DNA from: Tachypleus tridentatus
Lineage: Eukaryota > Arthropoda > Merostomata > Xiphosura > Limulidae
Length of the DNA: 64,000 nucleotides
Assembly (NCBI RefSeq): GCF_004210375.1
Contig: NC_134837.1
Span: forward strand, 167,875,310 to 167,939,309
Direction: 5' to 3'
Under the pieces are notes generated by a model. That model saw only the letters and a program-made list of their open reading frames with translations. It was not told the origin of the DNA and made no database searches. The position numbers and the translations under genes are program-made. Every line of letters starts with the position of its first letter. Position 1 is the stretch's first letter. Positions 52,801-56,775 of this stretch are shown in pieces.

Positions 52801-53447
52801 TTATTTAAAAAGAATAATGAGTTGTTTAAAGTACCATCATAAAAGGTATTAAAAATCAATGAAATGAATACATAAATACATTTTCAACAAAAAGAGAAAC
52901 ATATTAAAATCGATAAGTGTGAACACAATAATACCTAAAGCTCTTCACGTTCCTTATGAGTTTTAACTTAATTAATTATGTAAGGTCGATGTTAGAAACG
53001 AAAACTTTGCCTTAAATATTCTGATTCCGAGGATAGATTTACAACAAACGTTTTTACAATGTATTGTGGACAGAATATAAGACAAAAGACAAATCATTAT
53101 TTTTCAGAATGATTACATCGCTTTTCTAAAAGTGATGTCATGAAGAATATGAAAATTCAACATACAAAAAGTAATAAAAGTAACCATTTTCAAGAGTAGT
53201 TAATTTTGTATAAATAATTTCTTTCTTTTTACTTAGTTTGTAATTTGAACAATTTATTTTCTCTGCTTGTATTCTAAAATTTATGTACTTAATTATATTA
53301 CAGATCTTGGCACAAAACACAAAACTGCCTGTACATAGTACATAGAATGATATTTACCCACAATCCTACAAAAAGTACACCAATAAAATAGCATGCGATG
53401 ACTGCTAAATCTCCTGGATGGAGAGCTGTTCCTTTTACAGCAGCCAT
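1645..53447 (-). CDS. SLC5A-like: Sodium/glucose cotransporter (SLC5/SGLT family), whole gene
   Basis: Plasma-membrane Na+-driven hexose symporter of the LeuT fold. Coding exons in gene order: 53447-53358, 42574-42503, 41913-41809, 37128-37069, 36076-35972, 34419-34314, 32426-32346, 27115-26895, 21684-21549, 20264-20157, 19163-19013, 14233-14065, 10975-10754, (7197-7170, predicted), 6814-6692, 1868 or 1892-1645. All have GT donors and AG acceptors. The first 13 join in frame to 542 codons; with the last three the protein is 666 or 674 residues (human SGLT1: 664). Residues that bind sugar or Na+ in human SGLT1 sit 15 positions earlier here: A61, N63, I64, H68, E87, Y275, W276, K306, S377, S378, Q442. 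Only the SGLT1 S389 equivalent differs (A374). Full conservation of the sugar site favours glucose or a related hexose over the myo-inositol, choline or iodide branches. The exact paralogue (SGLT1/2/4/5-like) is not decided. Confidence 0.95.
3532..3803 (+). repeat. SINE-A, near full length
   Basis: tRNA-derived SINE. The head has a B box (GGTTCGAATCC) and an anticodon-like loop CTCGTAA (CGU, Thr type). The body includes GCCGTGGGG and CCCACTATTCG. The tail is TAGCTTTGCCCGAAATTC followed by AAACAAACAAA. The head lacks a few bases in its A box. Intronic, antisense to the SGLT gene. Confidence 0.93.
4791..4903 (-). repeat. SINE-B, near complete
   Basis: Second, shorter tRNA-like SINE family (~115 bp). 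Read on the minus strand it has AGTGGCTTAGCGGTATGTCT, a B-box-like GGTTTCGGTACCC and the tail CACAGATAGCCCATTGTG then TAGCTTTGTGCTTAATTC. This is the clearest copy in the window. Confidence 0.8.
4960..5345. repeat. AT-rich degenerate repeat
   Basis: Recurrent TAATTAATTA palindromes and repeated TAAACG(C/T)CCTTTT and TAAATAATTTAATG blocks suggest an old, internally repetitive element. No coding potential and no clear ends. Confidence 0.4.
5346..6691. other. Intron sequence, nothing recognised
   Basis: Unique-looking AT-rich intron between the last two SGLT exons. I see no open frame with family resemblance and no repeat. Confidence 0.5.
6692..6814 (-). CDS. SLC5A-like: SGLT exon 15: cytoplasmic C-terminal loop
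   Basis: 123 bases between acceptor TTTTGCAG and donor GTAGTA. Only one frame is open: [20 protein letters not shown] then [20 protein letters not shown]. The hydrophilic, acidic sequence suits the poorly conserved loop between TM12 and the last helix. It is assigned by position, splice sites and phase (ends phase 1, as the last exon needs), not by sequence conservation. Confidence 0.75.
7170..7197 (-). CDS. SLC5A-like: Predicted 28-bp microexon of the SGLT gene
   Basis: Exon 13 ends in phase 0, but exon 15 is open only when entered with one base already supplied, so an exon of length 1 modulo 3 must lie between them. This candidate has acceptor CTGTCTTCAG, 28 bases encoding RTLEKNNVS plus one G, and donor GTACTT. 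It restores the frame and brings the protein to 666 residues. The need for such an exon is solid. This exact position is inference: the family's usual L.RL.W sequence is not seen and the donor is weak. Confidence 0.4.
8165..8436 (-). repeat. SINE-A, full length
   Basis: Read on the minus strand: GGCCCGGCATGACCAGGTGG head, then CGGGTTTGAATC B box, body with GCCGTGGGGGCG and tail GCGCGAAATTCAAAACAAAA. Same orientation as the host gene. Confidence 0.93.
8485..8560. repeat. Tandem duplication of ~37 bp
   Basis: Two adjacent identical copies of a block starting TTCAAATTCACTACTTATAA and ending CAGTGCTATCA. The identity implies a recent slippage or repair duplication. Confidence 0.85.
10236..10507 (+). 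repeat. SINE-A, full length
   Basis: Head CTCGGCATGGCCAGGTGGTT, B box GGTTCGAATTACC, body with GCCGTGGGGACG, tail TTAAAAACAAACAAACAAAA. It ends about 245 bases downstream (in gene sense) of SGLT exon 13. Confidence 0.93.
10754..10975 (-). CDS. SLC5A-like: SGLT exon 13: TM11-TM12
   Basis: Seventy-four codons, phase 0 at both ends. [20 protein letters not shown] begins TM11, a loop with [12 protein letters not shown] follows, then [20 protein letters not shown] and [11 protein letters not shown]. The NEQ|GAFWGL join and SLLTKPI are diagnostic for SGLTs. Acceptor ATATCCAG, donor TAC|GTAAGT. Confidence 0.95.
11084..11250. repeat. Diverged copy of a palindromic repeat
   Basis: TATTCTAAAGAC at 11085-11097 is mirrored by GTCTTTAGAATA near 11195-11206. 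The centre has TTTCGACCTTCTTAGGTCAT. The flank ATACATTTTTACTTCAAGT and TCGTCATCATGAA is shared with the repeat at 47642-47860. No coding sequence; looks like a foldback or MITE family. Confidence 0.6.
12010..12270 (-). repeat. SINE-A, full length, 'AAGCGTG' subtype
   Basis: On the minus strand the head reads GGCCCGGCATGGCCAAGCGT then GTTAAGACGTGCGACTCGTA and GGTTCGCATCCCC. This subtype (GTTCGCATCC B box) is also at 21951, 30924 and 39297, so at least two SINE-A subfamilies coexist. A few body bases before the B box are missing. Confidence 0.93.
12449..13237. mobile_element. Non-autonomous TIR element with a nested SINE
   Basis: Left end (TTTTGTGAATGTAAAATGAT ... AGTGCCAAAACGAATGCAAA ... ATACAGCTATACAT) is matched in reverse complement by the right end at about 13155-13237, giving inverted repeats of roughly 85 bp. 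The left half is homologous to 33297-33716. No transposase is visible. A SINE-A sits inside at 12845-13114 and accounts for the greater length than the other copy. Confidence 0.75.
12845..13114 (+). repeat. SINE-A nested in the TIR element
   Basis: Head GGCCTGGTATGGCCAGGTGG, B box GGTTCGAATTCCC, tail GTTTTACGCGAAATTGGAAA CAAA. It lies between the two inverted ends of the 12449-13237 element, so it inserted after that element. Confidence 0.9.
14065..14233 (-). CDS. SLC5A-like: SGLT exon 12: TM9-TM10 with Q442
   Basis: 169 bases; the first completes an Arg codon. Reads [20 protein letters not shown], then [20 protein letters not shown] and ends YKRANEQ. Q442 equals sugar-contacting Q457 of human SGLT1. 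Acceptor TCTCCAG, donor GTAAGC, phase 0. Confidence 0.95.
15784..16056 (-). repeat. SINE-A, full length
   Basis: Minus-strand head GGCCCGGCATGGCCAGATGG, B box GGTTCGAATCCC and the standard body. The tail has decayed to a short TTTAAAAACCAAACC. Confidence 0.93.
16413..16809. repeat. Long near-perfect foldback (inverted repeat)
   Basis: Left arm 16413-16547 and right arm 16674-16809 are reverse complements with only a handful of differences over ~135 bp; the spacer is ~126 bp. Arms begin TTGTTCTATGG and run to AAGGAAACACATTA. The transcript on either strand would form a long hairpin. No coding sequence; probably a foldback or MITE-type element. Confidence 0.88.
17782..18945 (-). mobile_element. 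mariner element with both TIRs and TA duplication
   Basis: Ends are inverted repeats of ~30 bp: TTATGTTGTTCGAAAAATAA on the left and, reading inward from the right, TTAGGTTGTTCGAAAAATTA. Each is flanked by TA (17780-17781, 18946-18947), the mariner target duplication. Length about 1.16 kb. Inside is a minus-strand transposase broken by stops. Confidence 0.9.
17897..18818 (-). pseudogene. mariner transposase, inactive
   Basis: In order on the minus strand: an N-terminal region (18818-18600), [20 protein letters not shown] with [20 protein letters not shown] (18542-18300), then [20 protein letters not shown] and [20 protein letters not shown] (18220-17897). Second and third catalytic acids are 34 residues apart (mariner DD34D), but the third is Glu (IEYHFF) instead of the family's Asp. 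Stops and frame changes separate the blocks. Closest type appears to be the cecropia/HsMar2-like group, from the FLQ.KRFHN motif. Confidence 0.85.
19013..19163 (-). CDS. SLC5A-like: SGLT exon 11: TM8 with Na+ site
   Basis: 151 bases starting [20 protein letters not shown] and continuing [20 protein letters not shown] and SEMELLIVG. Na2-site serines S392/S393 of human SGLT1 are kept as S377/S378, while S389 is A374 (the bacterial vSGLT also has Ala there, from memory). Acceptor ACTCACAG, donor GTAAGA, phase 2 at the end. Confidence 0.95.
19366..19478 (-). repeat. SINE-B, diverged
   Basis: Contains ATTAAGCACAAAGCTGCCCA, ATCTGTGCTCTACCCACTAG and TGTGGCACTAGGAGGCTC, the family tail, body and head read in reverse. 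The middle is decayed. Confidence 0.7.
19865..20150 (-). repeat. 57-bp tandem array copying exon 10's end and donor
   Basis: Four good 57-bp units and further decayed ones abut exon 10. In gene sense each unit carries TCCTGATGCTGGAACTAATA and CCAGCTGGTAAGTG, that is ~27 bases like the last coding bases of exon 10 followed by a splice donor. Units near 19927, 19984 and 20041 have GTAAGT, a better donor than the real GTAAAT. One unit (about 19871) has lost the GT. The array is open for 76 codons on the plus strand by accident of its period (19 codons), which is not a gene. Confidence 0.88.
20157..20264 (-). CDS. SLC5A-like: SGLT exon 10: cysteine-rich loop to LMP motif
   Basis: 108 bases reading [20 protein letters not shown] then [15 protein letters not shown]. 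It has four loop cysteines and the family's GC.NIAYP.LV..LMP. Acceptor TTACTCAG. The donor GTAAATG at 20156-20150 is real because only this join gives LMPAGARGLMM across exons 10-11. The 3' end of this exon and its donor are copied in tandem in the next intron. Continuing past this donor would meet an in-frame TAA within 12 codons. Confidence 0.95.
20662..20765 (-). repeat. SINE-B, diverged
   Basis: ACATAACTACACAACAGACT, GTCTGTGCTCTGTCCCACTA and AGCACTGTAAATCCACAAAC match the family in reverse order. About half the tail motif is altered. Confidence 0.6.
20953..21320. repeat. 45-bp minisatellite, about eight units
   Basis: Units follow TACTGTGTTAGAAACAGTGG then TGATAGTTACTTTGTTTGTG ACAGT, with substitutions and small deletions. 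Because 45 is divisible by three, long frames are open on both strands (for example 20912-21127 minus and 20952-21164 plus); these are repeat artefacts. Located in the intron between exons 9 and 10. Confidence 0.85.
21549..21684 (-). CDS. SLC5A-like: SGLT exon 9: TM6-TM7
   Basis: 136 bases reading [20 protein letters not shown] then [20 protein letters not shown] and RVLFI. It matches the invariant QR.LSAKN..H.KGG...GYLK..P run. K306 equals sugar-site K321 of human SGLT1. Acceptor CTTTAG, donor GTAAGA, phase 1 at the end. Confidence 0.95.
21951..22226 (+). repeat. SINE-A, full length, 'GTGCGAC' subtype
   Basis: GGCCCGGCATGGCCTAGCGC head, GTTCGCGCCCC B box, TAGCTTTGTGCGAAATTCC then AAAACAAACAAAC tail. 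Among the best preserved copies. Confidence 0.95.
22480..24020. other. Intron sequence, nothing recognised
   Basis: Part of the 5.2-kb intron between exons 8 and 9. No open frame with family resemblance and no clear repeat seen. Confidence 0.5.
24022..24252 (-). repeat. SINE-A, truncated and internally deleted
   Basis: Minus-strand head GGCCCGACATGGCTAGGTGG and GGTTCAAATCCCC are kept. The segment with GCCGTGGGG is deleted (TACAATGGGG joins GCTCGCTGCAATG), and the 3' tail stops at TAGCTAAAG without the A-rich end. Confidence 0.9.
24630..24690 (-). repeat. SINE-B fragment
   Basis: TACCAAAGCTATATCAGGCT and GTCTGCTGTATCCACTAGTG resemble the SINE-B tail and body (compare 62319-62427). Short and diverged. 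Confidence 0.35.
26561..26686 (-). repeat. SINE-B, near complete
   Basis: Contains GTTAATCACAAAGCAACGCA, ATGGGATATTTGTGCTTTGT and AGCATTGTAAGTCCGCAGAC then TCACTAAGGGGCTCC. All family blocks are present in reverse order, 200 bases from SGLT exon 8. Confidence 0.75.
26895..27115 (-). CDS. SLC5A-like: SGLT exon 8: VGGYD loop and TM6 start
   Basis: 221 bases covering residues about 207-280. [20 protein letters not shown] opens the extracellular loop, then [20 protein letters not shown] leads into WCSDQ. Y275 and W276 correspond to sugar-site Y290 and W291 of human SGLT1. Acceptor TATATAG, donor GTATAT, phase 0 at the end. Confidence 0.95.
27330..27530 (-). repeat. SINE-A, old and 5'-truncated
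   Basis: TTAAATTTCGCAAAAAACCT, AATTTAGCGGTGAAAAACTA and CCAAAGAATAGTGGGATTGA are recognisable. The tRNA-like head is missing and the body has many substitutions, so this is one of the oldest copies. Confidence 0.75.
28674..30120 (-). mobile_element. Tc1-like DNA transposon, copy 1
   Basis: The left terminal inverted repeat is intact (28674 to about 28845: ACACTGCTGGCCAAAATCTT onward). The right one is cut off after CCCTATTAAATGCTA at about 30115. By comparison with copy 2, the complete inverted repeats are long (~160-170 bp). Transposase lies on the minus strand between them. Confidence 0.9.
28860..29929 (-). pseudogene. Tc1-like transposase, copy 1, inactive
   Basis: Start codon complement at 29927-29929; the N-terminus keeps a helix-turn-helix region. 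Later blocks: [20 protein letters not shown] (29382 down), [20 protein letters not shown] and [16 protein letters not shown]. The DD34E catalytic residues are all recognisable, but stops occur after the first Asp, before GWMARE and elsewhere. Same orientation as the SGLT gene, within its intron 7. Confidence 0.88.
30250..30530 (+). repeat. SINE-A, full length
   Basis: TTCTGGCATGACCAAATGGT head, GGTTTAAATTCC B box (decayed), complete body and ATTCAAAACAAACAAAATAA tail. Only ~130 bases from the broken right end of Tc1 copy 1. Confidence 0.92.
30924..31213 (-). repeat. SINE-A, full length, 'AAGCGCG' subtype
   Basis: Minus strand: GGCCCGGTATGGCCAAGCGC, GGTTCGCATCCCC, full body and a long tail of repeated CAAACAAA. 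Well preserved, probably a young insertion. Confidence 0.95.
31411..31693 (-). repeat. Strongly diverged SINE-A relative
   Basis: Shares with SINE-A the ordered blocks AAAGCTGTACAAAGCATACA / GAGCTATCTGCGCCAGTCGT, GGATACTCTTGTC and ATAGTG.GATTTGACCGTTA, and ends with a tRNA-like head in reverse (ATTGAACCATTTCCTGC). Either an ancient copy or a separate subfamily. Confidence 0.5.
32346..32426 (-). CDS. SLC5A-like: SGLT exon 7: TM5
   Basis: Eighty-one bases; the first two complete a Gly codon from exon 6. Reads [20 protein letters not shown] then LVLMVL, matching GGLAAVIYTDTLQT.IM..GS. Ends phase 1 before GTAAGT; acceptor TTTTGCAG. Confidence 0.93.
33297..33716. mobile_element. Non-autonomous TIR element, uninterrupted copy
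   Basis: Left end TTTTGTAAATGTAATGTGAT then GGTACTGCCAAAATGAATGC is mirrored by the right end (GCATTTTTGGCGCTGCCAGC to ACAAAACAAAATATT). The reverse complement of its right half matches 12449-12660, including GGTCAATTC and CAAGACATGTTTTGACTCA. About 420 bp with no coding capacity. Confidence 0.75.
34314..34419 (-). CDS. SLC5A-like: SGLT exon 6: TM3-TM4
   Basis: 106 bases reading [20 protein letters not shown] then [16 protein letters not shown], ending in phase 1. It matches the family segment ADIFSGAIFI..ALG.NLY...LLA.TA.YTI.GG. Acceptor CTTTAG, donor GTAAAG. Confidence 0.93.
34420..35971. other. Intron sequence, nothing recognised
   Basis: AT-rich intron between exons 5 and 6. The open frame at 35611-35856 (minus) has no family resemblance and no splice context, so it is not called. 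Confidence 0.5.
35972..36076 (-). CDS. SLC5A-like: SGLT exon 5: MPEYL motif and TM3
   Basis: Thirty-five codons, phase 0, starting [20 protein letters not shown] and ending FTKIS. MPEYL.KRFGG.RI is invariant in sodium/glucose cotransporters. Acceptor CTTACAG, donor GTAAGA. Confidence 0.95.
36077..37068. other. Intron sequence, nothing recognised
   Basis: Short intron between exons 4 and 5, one of few without a visible repeat. Confidence 0.5.
37069..37128 (-). CDS. SLC5A-like: SGLT exon 4: TM2
   Basis: Twenty codons, phase 0, reading [20 protein letters not shown], equivalent to the SGLT TM2 segment ending VLGWLFVPIYI.AG. Acceptor TTCTCCAG, donor GTAAGT. The exon is short, and was placed by its exact phase fit between exons 3 and 5. 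Confidence 0.9.
37172..37450 (+). repeat. SINE-A, diverged
   Basis: GTTTATGTGGTTAAGGAACT, a GGGTTCGAATCCCA B box, TTGTTCGTTGGTAAAAGAGC and AAATTCAAAACAAACGAAG. It begins ~45 bases from SGLT exon 4, close to that exon's acceptor. Confidence 0.88.
37561..37577. repeat. (GT)n microsatellite
   Basis: Uninterrupted GTGTGTGTGTGTGTGTG run. Confidence 0.9.
38073..38205. repeat. Imperfect tandem duplication, ~65 bp
   Basis: ACACCTACTGGAATAAAACT ... TATCCTATTTAATTGCTAAG recurs as ACACCTACTGAGATAAAACT ... TATCCTATTTGATTGCTAAG. The differences show that it is not recent. Confidence 0.8.
39297..39590 (+). repeat. SINE-A, full length, 'AAGCGTG' subtype
   Basis: GGCCCAGCATGGCCAAGCGT, GGTTCGCATCCCCGTCGCGC, complete body and a long (CAAA)n tail. 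Very well preserved. Confidence 0.95.
41218..41495 (-). repeat. SINE-A, full length
   Basis: Minus strand GGCCCGGCATGGCCAGGTGA, GGTTCGAATCCCC, body and AAACAAACCAAAC tail. Located 300 bases from SGLT exon 3. Confidence 0.94.
41809..41913 (-). CDS. SLC5A-like: SGLT exon 3: TM1 with sugar and Na+ site
   Basis: Thirty-five codons in phase 0 with the hallmark [20 protein letters not shown] followed by GFELN. It carries N63, H68 and E87 (N78, H83, E102 of human SGLT1, all sugar-binding) and A61/I64 of the Na2 site. Acceptor ATTTCAG, donor GTAGGT. This is the strongest single family signature in the window. Confidence 0.95.
42091..42420. repeat. 50-bp minisatellite, about six to seven units
   Basis: Unit approximates AGGATGAAGATGTTTAGGGC then TAAGTGAATCGTGTTTGAAC CGAGACTAGA. 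Outer units are more diverged. It fills more than half of the 589-bp intron between exons 2 and 3, so repeat-number variation would change that intron's length. Confidence 0.88.
42503..42574 (-). CDS. SLC5A-like: SGLT exon 2: cytoplasmic link into TM1
   Basis: Seventy-two bases (24 codons, phase 0 at both ends) reading [20 protein letters not shown] then HWIP. It matches the SGLT segment between TM0 and TM1 (family form GGFFLAGRSM..WWP). Acceptor TTTACAG, donor GTAAGT. It is separated from exon 1 by a 10.8-kb intron full of repeats. Confidence 0.9.
43082..43992 (-). pseudogene. Tc1-like transposase, copy 2, inactive
   Basis: Start codon complement at 43990-43992. Compared with copy 1 an in-frame 18-bp deletion removes residues right after the start. 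Blocks: [20 protein letters not shown] with [20 protein letters not shown], then [20 protein letters not shown] and [20 protein letters not shown]. The DD34E residues are kept, but a stop follows the first Asp region, there is a frame change near 43340, and the C-terminus is lost. Confidence 0.88.
43105..44309 (-). mobile_element. Tc1-like DNA transposon, copy 2
   Basis: Same family as copy 1. Here the left end is missing (homology starts near GTGGTGAAGATGGTTTCACT) and the right inverted repeat is complete, ending CGATTTTGGCCAGTAGTGT. The two copies are therefore truncated at opposite ends. Confidence 0.9.
44874..45102 (+). repeat. SINE-A, 5'-truncated
   Basis: Starts inside the tRNA-like head at ACCTGAGGGTCGCGGGTTCG and continues to CTTTGCGCGAAATTCAAATT. 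The A box is absent. Confidence 0.92.
45129..45254 (+). repeat. SINE-B
   Basis: CCAGTGACTTAGAGGTGAGT, GACTTATAACACTAAATTTC, B-box-like GGGTTCTGATACCC, and GCGCACAGATAACCCATATC then TAGCTGCTTAATACAA. It follows SINE-A by ~27 bases. Confidence 0.78.
45641..46607 (+). pseudogene. mariner-type transposase, inactive
   Basis: ATG at 45641 ([13 protein letters not shown]) is followed by a frame change, then [13 protein letters not shown] and FKKFRSGD-like [18 protein letters not shown], an HTH ([16 protein letters not shown]), [39 protein letters not shown] and [20 protein letters not shown], ending NNNGTYIID and TAA. The last two Asp residues are 34 apart (DD34D). At least six stops, a frameshift and a deletion after ETTRN make it inactive. 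Terminal inverted repeats were not found with confidence. Confidence 0.88.
46815..46930 (-). repeat. SINE-B, diverged
   Basis: GTTTGTTTGTTTCAGAGCAC, CCCTGCTGTGTCCACTGCGG and CATCTTGAGTCCGTAAACTA then CTCCTAGCGAGGG match the family in reverse. Confidence 0.65.
47270..47480 (-). repeat. SINE-A with internal deletions
   Basis: Minus strand head GGCCCGGCATGGCCATGTGG and B box GTTTCGAATCCCC are kept. The middle (GGCGGTGGGAGTTGATGAC to CTAGCG) has lost ~60 bases. Tail ATTCAAAAACAAACAACC. Confidence 0.9.
47642..47860. repeat. Palindromic repeat, foldback type
   Basis: GGATGGCTGGTATGGGTATT ... AACAGCGTTTCGACC ... ATCTTTAGGTT is mirrored by AACCTAAAGAT ... GGTTGAAACGCTGTTC ... AATACCCATACCAGTCGTCC (47642-47819). 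Arms of ~80 bp leave almost no loop. A flank with TACTTCAAGTGGGTTTGTCG is shared with 11084-11250. Confidence 0.82.
48983..49557. mobile_element. Non-autonomous TIR element (~575 bp)
   Basis: Left ~90 bp (TATATAAGGCCTAAGC, GATATAAAGTAAAAGGCCTC, CATACAATGGATAAAAG) returns as reverse complement at 49465-49557 (CTTTTATCCATTGTATG, GAGGCCTTTTCTTTATATC, GCTTAGGTTTTATATGC). No coding sequence between. MITE-like; superfamily not determined. Confidence 0.8.
49571..49690 (-). repeat. SINE-B
   Basis: GTTAAGCTTAAAGATGCACA, ATCTGCAATGTGTCCACCAA and TTAACACTGAGCCACTAGGA. It starts about a dozen bases beyond the TIR element. Confidence 0.65.
49700..52430. other. First-intron sequence, no feature recognised
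   Basis: AT-rich intron. The frame 49919-50170 (plus) reads well in places ([20 protein letters not shown]) but I recognise no family, so it is left unassigned. Confidence 0.45.
52433..52583 (-). repeat. Possible tRNA-headed SINE fragment
   Basis: Read on the minus strand, GGTCCTGGCCTGGTGGTTAG resembles an A box and GATCCTTGAATCGAGCC a degenerate B box. The following CTTTCATTTGTGGGCGCATT and ATAATAACAG recall the SINE-A body. Probably a third, older relative. Confidence 0.45.
53358..53447 (-). CDS. SLC5A-like: SGLT exon 1: start codon and TM0
   Basis: Thirty codons starting at the ATG whose complement is at 53445-53447 and ending GLW before donor GTAAAT. It holds a short N-terminus and the first hydrophobic helix ([18 protein letters not shown]). 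This ATG is chosen because it gives the uniform 15-residue offset to human SGLT1. A good acceptor (TTCACAG) ends at 53454, six bases before the ATG, so a non-coding 5' exon probably lies further upstream; I could not locate it. Ends in phase 0. Confidence 0.85.
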
Positions 53448-54285
53448 TCTCACCTGTGAACAACTAATGCCTTTATCAACAAACTTACGTTACATTCTAT
53501 GTGACATCTAGCGGTAAAAACGGTAAAATTATTAGACTTATCTACTTGGATATTTAAAAAACAAAACAAAAACCGTTTATCATTAATTTTTCTCTTTTCC
53601 AAATTATTCATATTATAGTATTAAAATATTTAAAAATTACAACTATGACCAAATCTTTGACATCACATTAGAATTTTAAGAAGATATAACAAAAAAACAT
53701 TACATTAACATAATTTTGATGTTTTATTTAACAAATTTTAATCAAAAAACTACAAAATGATATCGCAAAAGTCTCCTACAAACCGTAACAGTATTACTTT
53801 ATATTTGCAATGAATTGTAAGATTTTTAAAGACTTTTTTTCAGACATACACTCAATAAGAAGATAAAGGATGGTGGTTATCATTTACATTTTCCCATACA
53901 GATTTTATAATTAACAATATTCATCAGATTTCATTGAACTTTATAAAAGAAAAACTTAGAAACTTCTAAAGTAATTCAAACATTTGGACATAGATGTATA
54001 CATATTGTAACAAATAACTTCCTCAGCTAAAATGATCCTGGAGATTTCGAATGTTTTTGTTTTATTGAAATATGTATAAAACAACCAAATCTAAACTAGG
54101 AAACTTTCAAAAAAGTTTAACTTTCGAAGTTTAACTCTTTTCTTCTTGAAAACATGACTTATGATCAAAAATTAAACTATCTATGAGAGTTTTCCATAAA
54201 TGGAAGATAACTTATCAGATATGTTCTTAGGTATTTGAAACAGGAAAAGTTTAAGGTTTACTATTATAACTAAAACTTCTTATCT

Positions 54286-54373
54286 ACATATTATCTGCTT
54301 TCCTCCTACAGCTCATATTACGTATTCCAACATATTATCTGCTTTCCTCCTACAGCTCATATTACGTATTCCA
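54286..54373. repeat. Perfect 44-bp tandem duplication
   Basis: ACATATTATCTGCTTTCCTC then CTACAGCTCATATTACGTAT TCCA occurs twice back to back. It lies about 900 bases upstream of the SGLT start codon. Confidence 0.88.
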
Positions 54374-54439
54374 ACTATACAAGGCAGTATCTTCAGTTTA
54401 TGTGTCACAGAATTTTCCATTGCACAGACAGATATTGCT

Positions 54440-54482
54440 AAAATGTAAGTTCGCATACATGCCGTTGTGCCACTGGGGAAGG
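54440..54482 (-). repeat. SINE-B fragment (head)
   Basis: AATGTAAGTTCGCATACATG then CCGTTGTGCCACTGGGGAAG is the SINE-B head in reverse. Separated by ~130 bases from a tail fragment at 54613-54700. Confidence 0.5.
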
Positions 54483-54612
54483 GCTTTTATGTTGAATAAC
54501 ATATTTATTCACATAATAAGAAAGTGCCAATTAGTTCAGTTTCTCAAATTAGCTACGACTTCAGTTAAATTACTAAAACATTTTAATTTAACTTTGAGTA
54601 GGCAGTATATTG

Positions 54613-54700
54613 TGTCTAATTAAGCACAAAGTTATACAATGAACTATCTGTCCTCTGTCCAATATGGGTATAAAAAACTGTTCTAGTGTCACTGTGGTGT
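54613..54700 (-). repeat. SINE-B fragment (tail and body)
   Basis: TAATTAAGCACAAAGTTATA and AACTATCTGTCCTCTGTCCA match the family tail. Followed by a decayed B-box region and GTGTCACTGTGG. Confidence 0.6.
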
Positions 54701-55019
54701 ATGTGGGCAACATTATCTATTATTTTTACATATTTCACAACAGTATATGTTAAAATGTAAAAAAGAAATCACCGAAGTGGATTCAAAATGGCTCTAAAAT
54801 ACGTGTGATTTCACACTCTATTGGGTGTGAAATACTGTTGCAGAAGCTACACCCAAAAAGTTTGAATACACACCATTCGCTAGAACAAGAGATTTTACCT
54901 CCACAACAAAATTATAAAATCCAAATACTATCACTTTTCAAAGAAAACCTGCTTCATATAATTAAGTTTAGTTGCGACTGTATATACTTCAAAGATTATT
55001 TTCGTATAATGTAATAGTG

Positions 55020-56775
55020 ATCATAAAATTACCTTACTGTAGTTTTTCTTCACAGTACATTCCCATCACGTTTCTTTATGTTCATACGTACATAAACTTC
55101 TCCCTTTAAGTGTGTGAATTCTAAATGTCAATAACAATGGGCGTATATGTCGAAAGTTATATCCTATCACACATTTTTACAAAGAGCGTGAAGGACAAGT
55201 CTTGATGGTGTATTCACGTATAAAAGACAAATATATGACATCCATAACCCAATATTAACACAATATTTAATATTTATTTCCCTATTTAAAAGTACAAAAC
55301 TTGAGCACCATGTAACAGAATTAAACTTTGTCCACATGTCCACAGAGGCTTGCGTACGTTATATTAAAACAATTTTGAATGTGTAAATTTTCAAGTCATG
55401 TGATAACAAGAAGAGATATTAAGTCTTGTTGGAACAAAATATATCAGAATTAAATTTTGATATTATTTGACATTCGTAAGTAATGTTATGTCACCGAGAA
55501 AAGGTGGGTGTAATAACCCTTTTAAACGCAAAATATTGATATATTTAGCTCATAATGTTGTTATCAGATTTAATATTTCAAATTTCTAATAAAAGAATAG
55601 CCCTTATACGTAAAGGTGTTATTAAACAAAGGAATATTGATGAACTATAGATACCATGACCAGCAAAAACAACTCTTGCAACAAGACATATACCAGTTAT
55701 GGTAAATAAGGTACAGTATCTTGTAACTACTACAAATCTTCAAACATGAATAAAAGTGTAAAAAATGTCCTTTGAAGGCAAACAGTATGCAGTATAAGCA
55801 AGAAGGATCTTTACCTGAAAAACAGCGATACCACACAGCTGTACACAAGTTGCTTCCATGACATATTTGTTTAATCATCGGCATTCATACTATTCCACAT
55901 AAAGTTATACCGATCAATTTATCCATGACTTCACACACAACTGAACTGTTGAAATTTGTATTGGAAAATTACATTGCAAGTTCATTAGATAGATTATAGA
56001 AAGTTTGCAGGAAGAAGTAGATGCTTTAGACATGACAGTCTTATAATGGATCCGCTTCAATTGAAATGACACTGCAGAGTTATTGGTAAGCTGCACGTTT
56101 GTAGAGCATAACCAGATATTGCAACTTGTACGGTAACAATACGGATACATTTTAATATAACCTATTCAACTTATGTACACATCAATATATCTTGTTTTCT
56201 TACTTTTATGTAATGGAATAAGTTAGTTAAAAAATCGACTCAAATAAATATATTTTTTACTCATTTGGGAGTAAAATGATCAGTCCTTTTAGTTGTAACA
56301 GTGATTCTGTGAGATAAAATAGAGTAGCTTCGGTGATCGTAATGGATAAAGGTGATGGTTCTAAGTGACAATGTTAGGTGTGGTTGATAAACCTCAACAT
56401 TGGTCTAATTATAGGTGATAAAACAGAGGGTGAGAAAATGGCAGAGGTGATAGCTCTGCGAAAAAGGAATAACACCTAGAAGAGTTAAATGAAACAGTTC
56501 TAAGCTTTGGTGTAAATGGTGTAGTAGAGAAAAGATGGTTGTCTAAAGAAACTGATGAAGTAACATCTCAAACAAACAACAAAACTTGATAGAACAATGG
56601 ATGTTTAACTTCTTCAAACTGTAACATGTAACAAATTTACCATTATGTATTTATTTTAATATTGATCTCTATTTGTGTTAAATATATACTTAATTAGAAA
56701 TATATACAGTTTATATTGTTACATCTGTATTGCAAAATTTCTGTCTCTGTATTAAAGTTATAGAAGATTCTCGAG
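55020..56775. other. Upstream region, no feature recognised
   Basis: Expected to hold the non-coding first exon and promoter of the SGLT gene, but nothing distinctive can be seen. Frames at 55645-55884 and 55914-56150 have no family resemblance. Confidence 0.4.
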
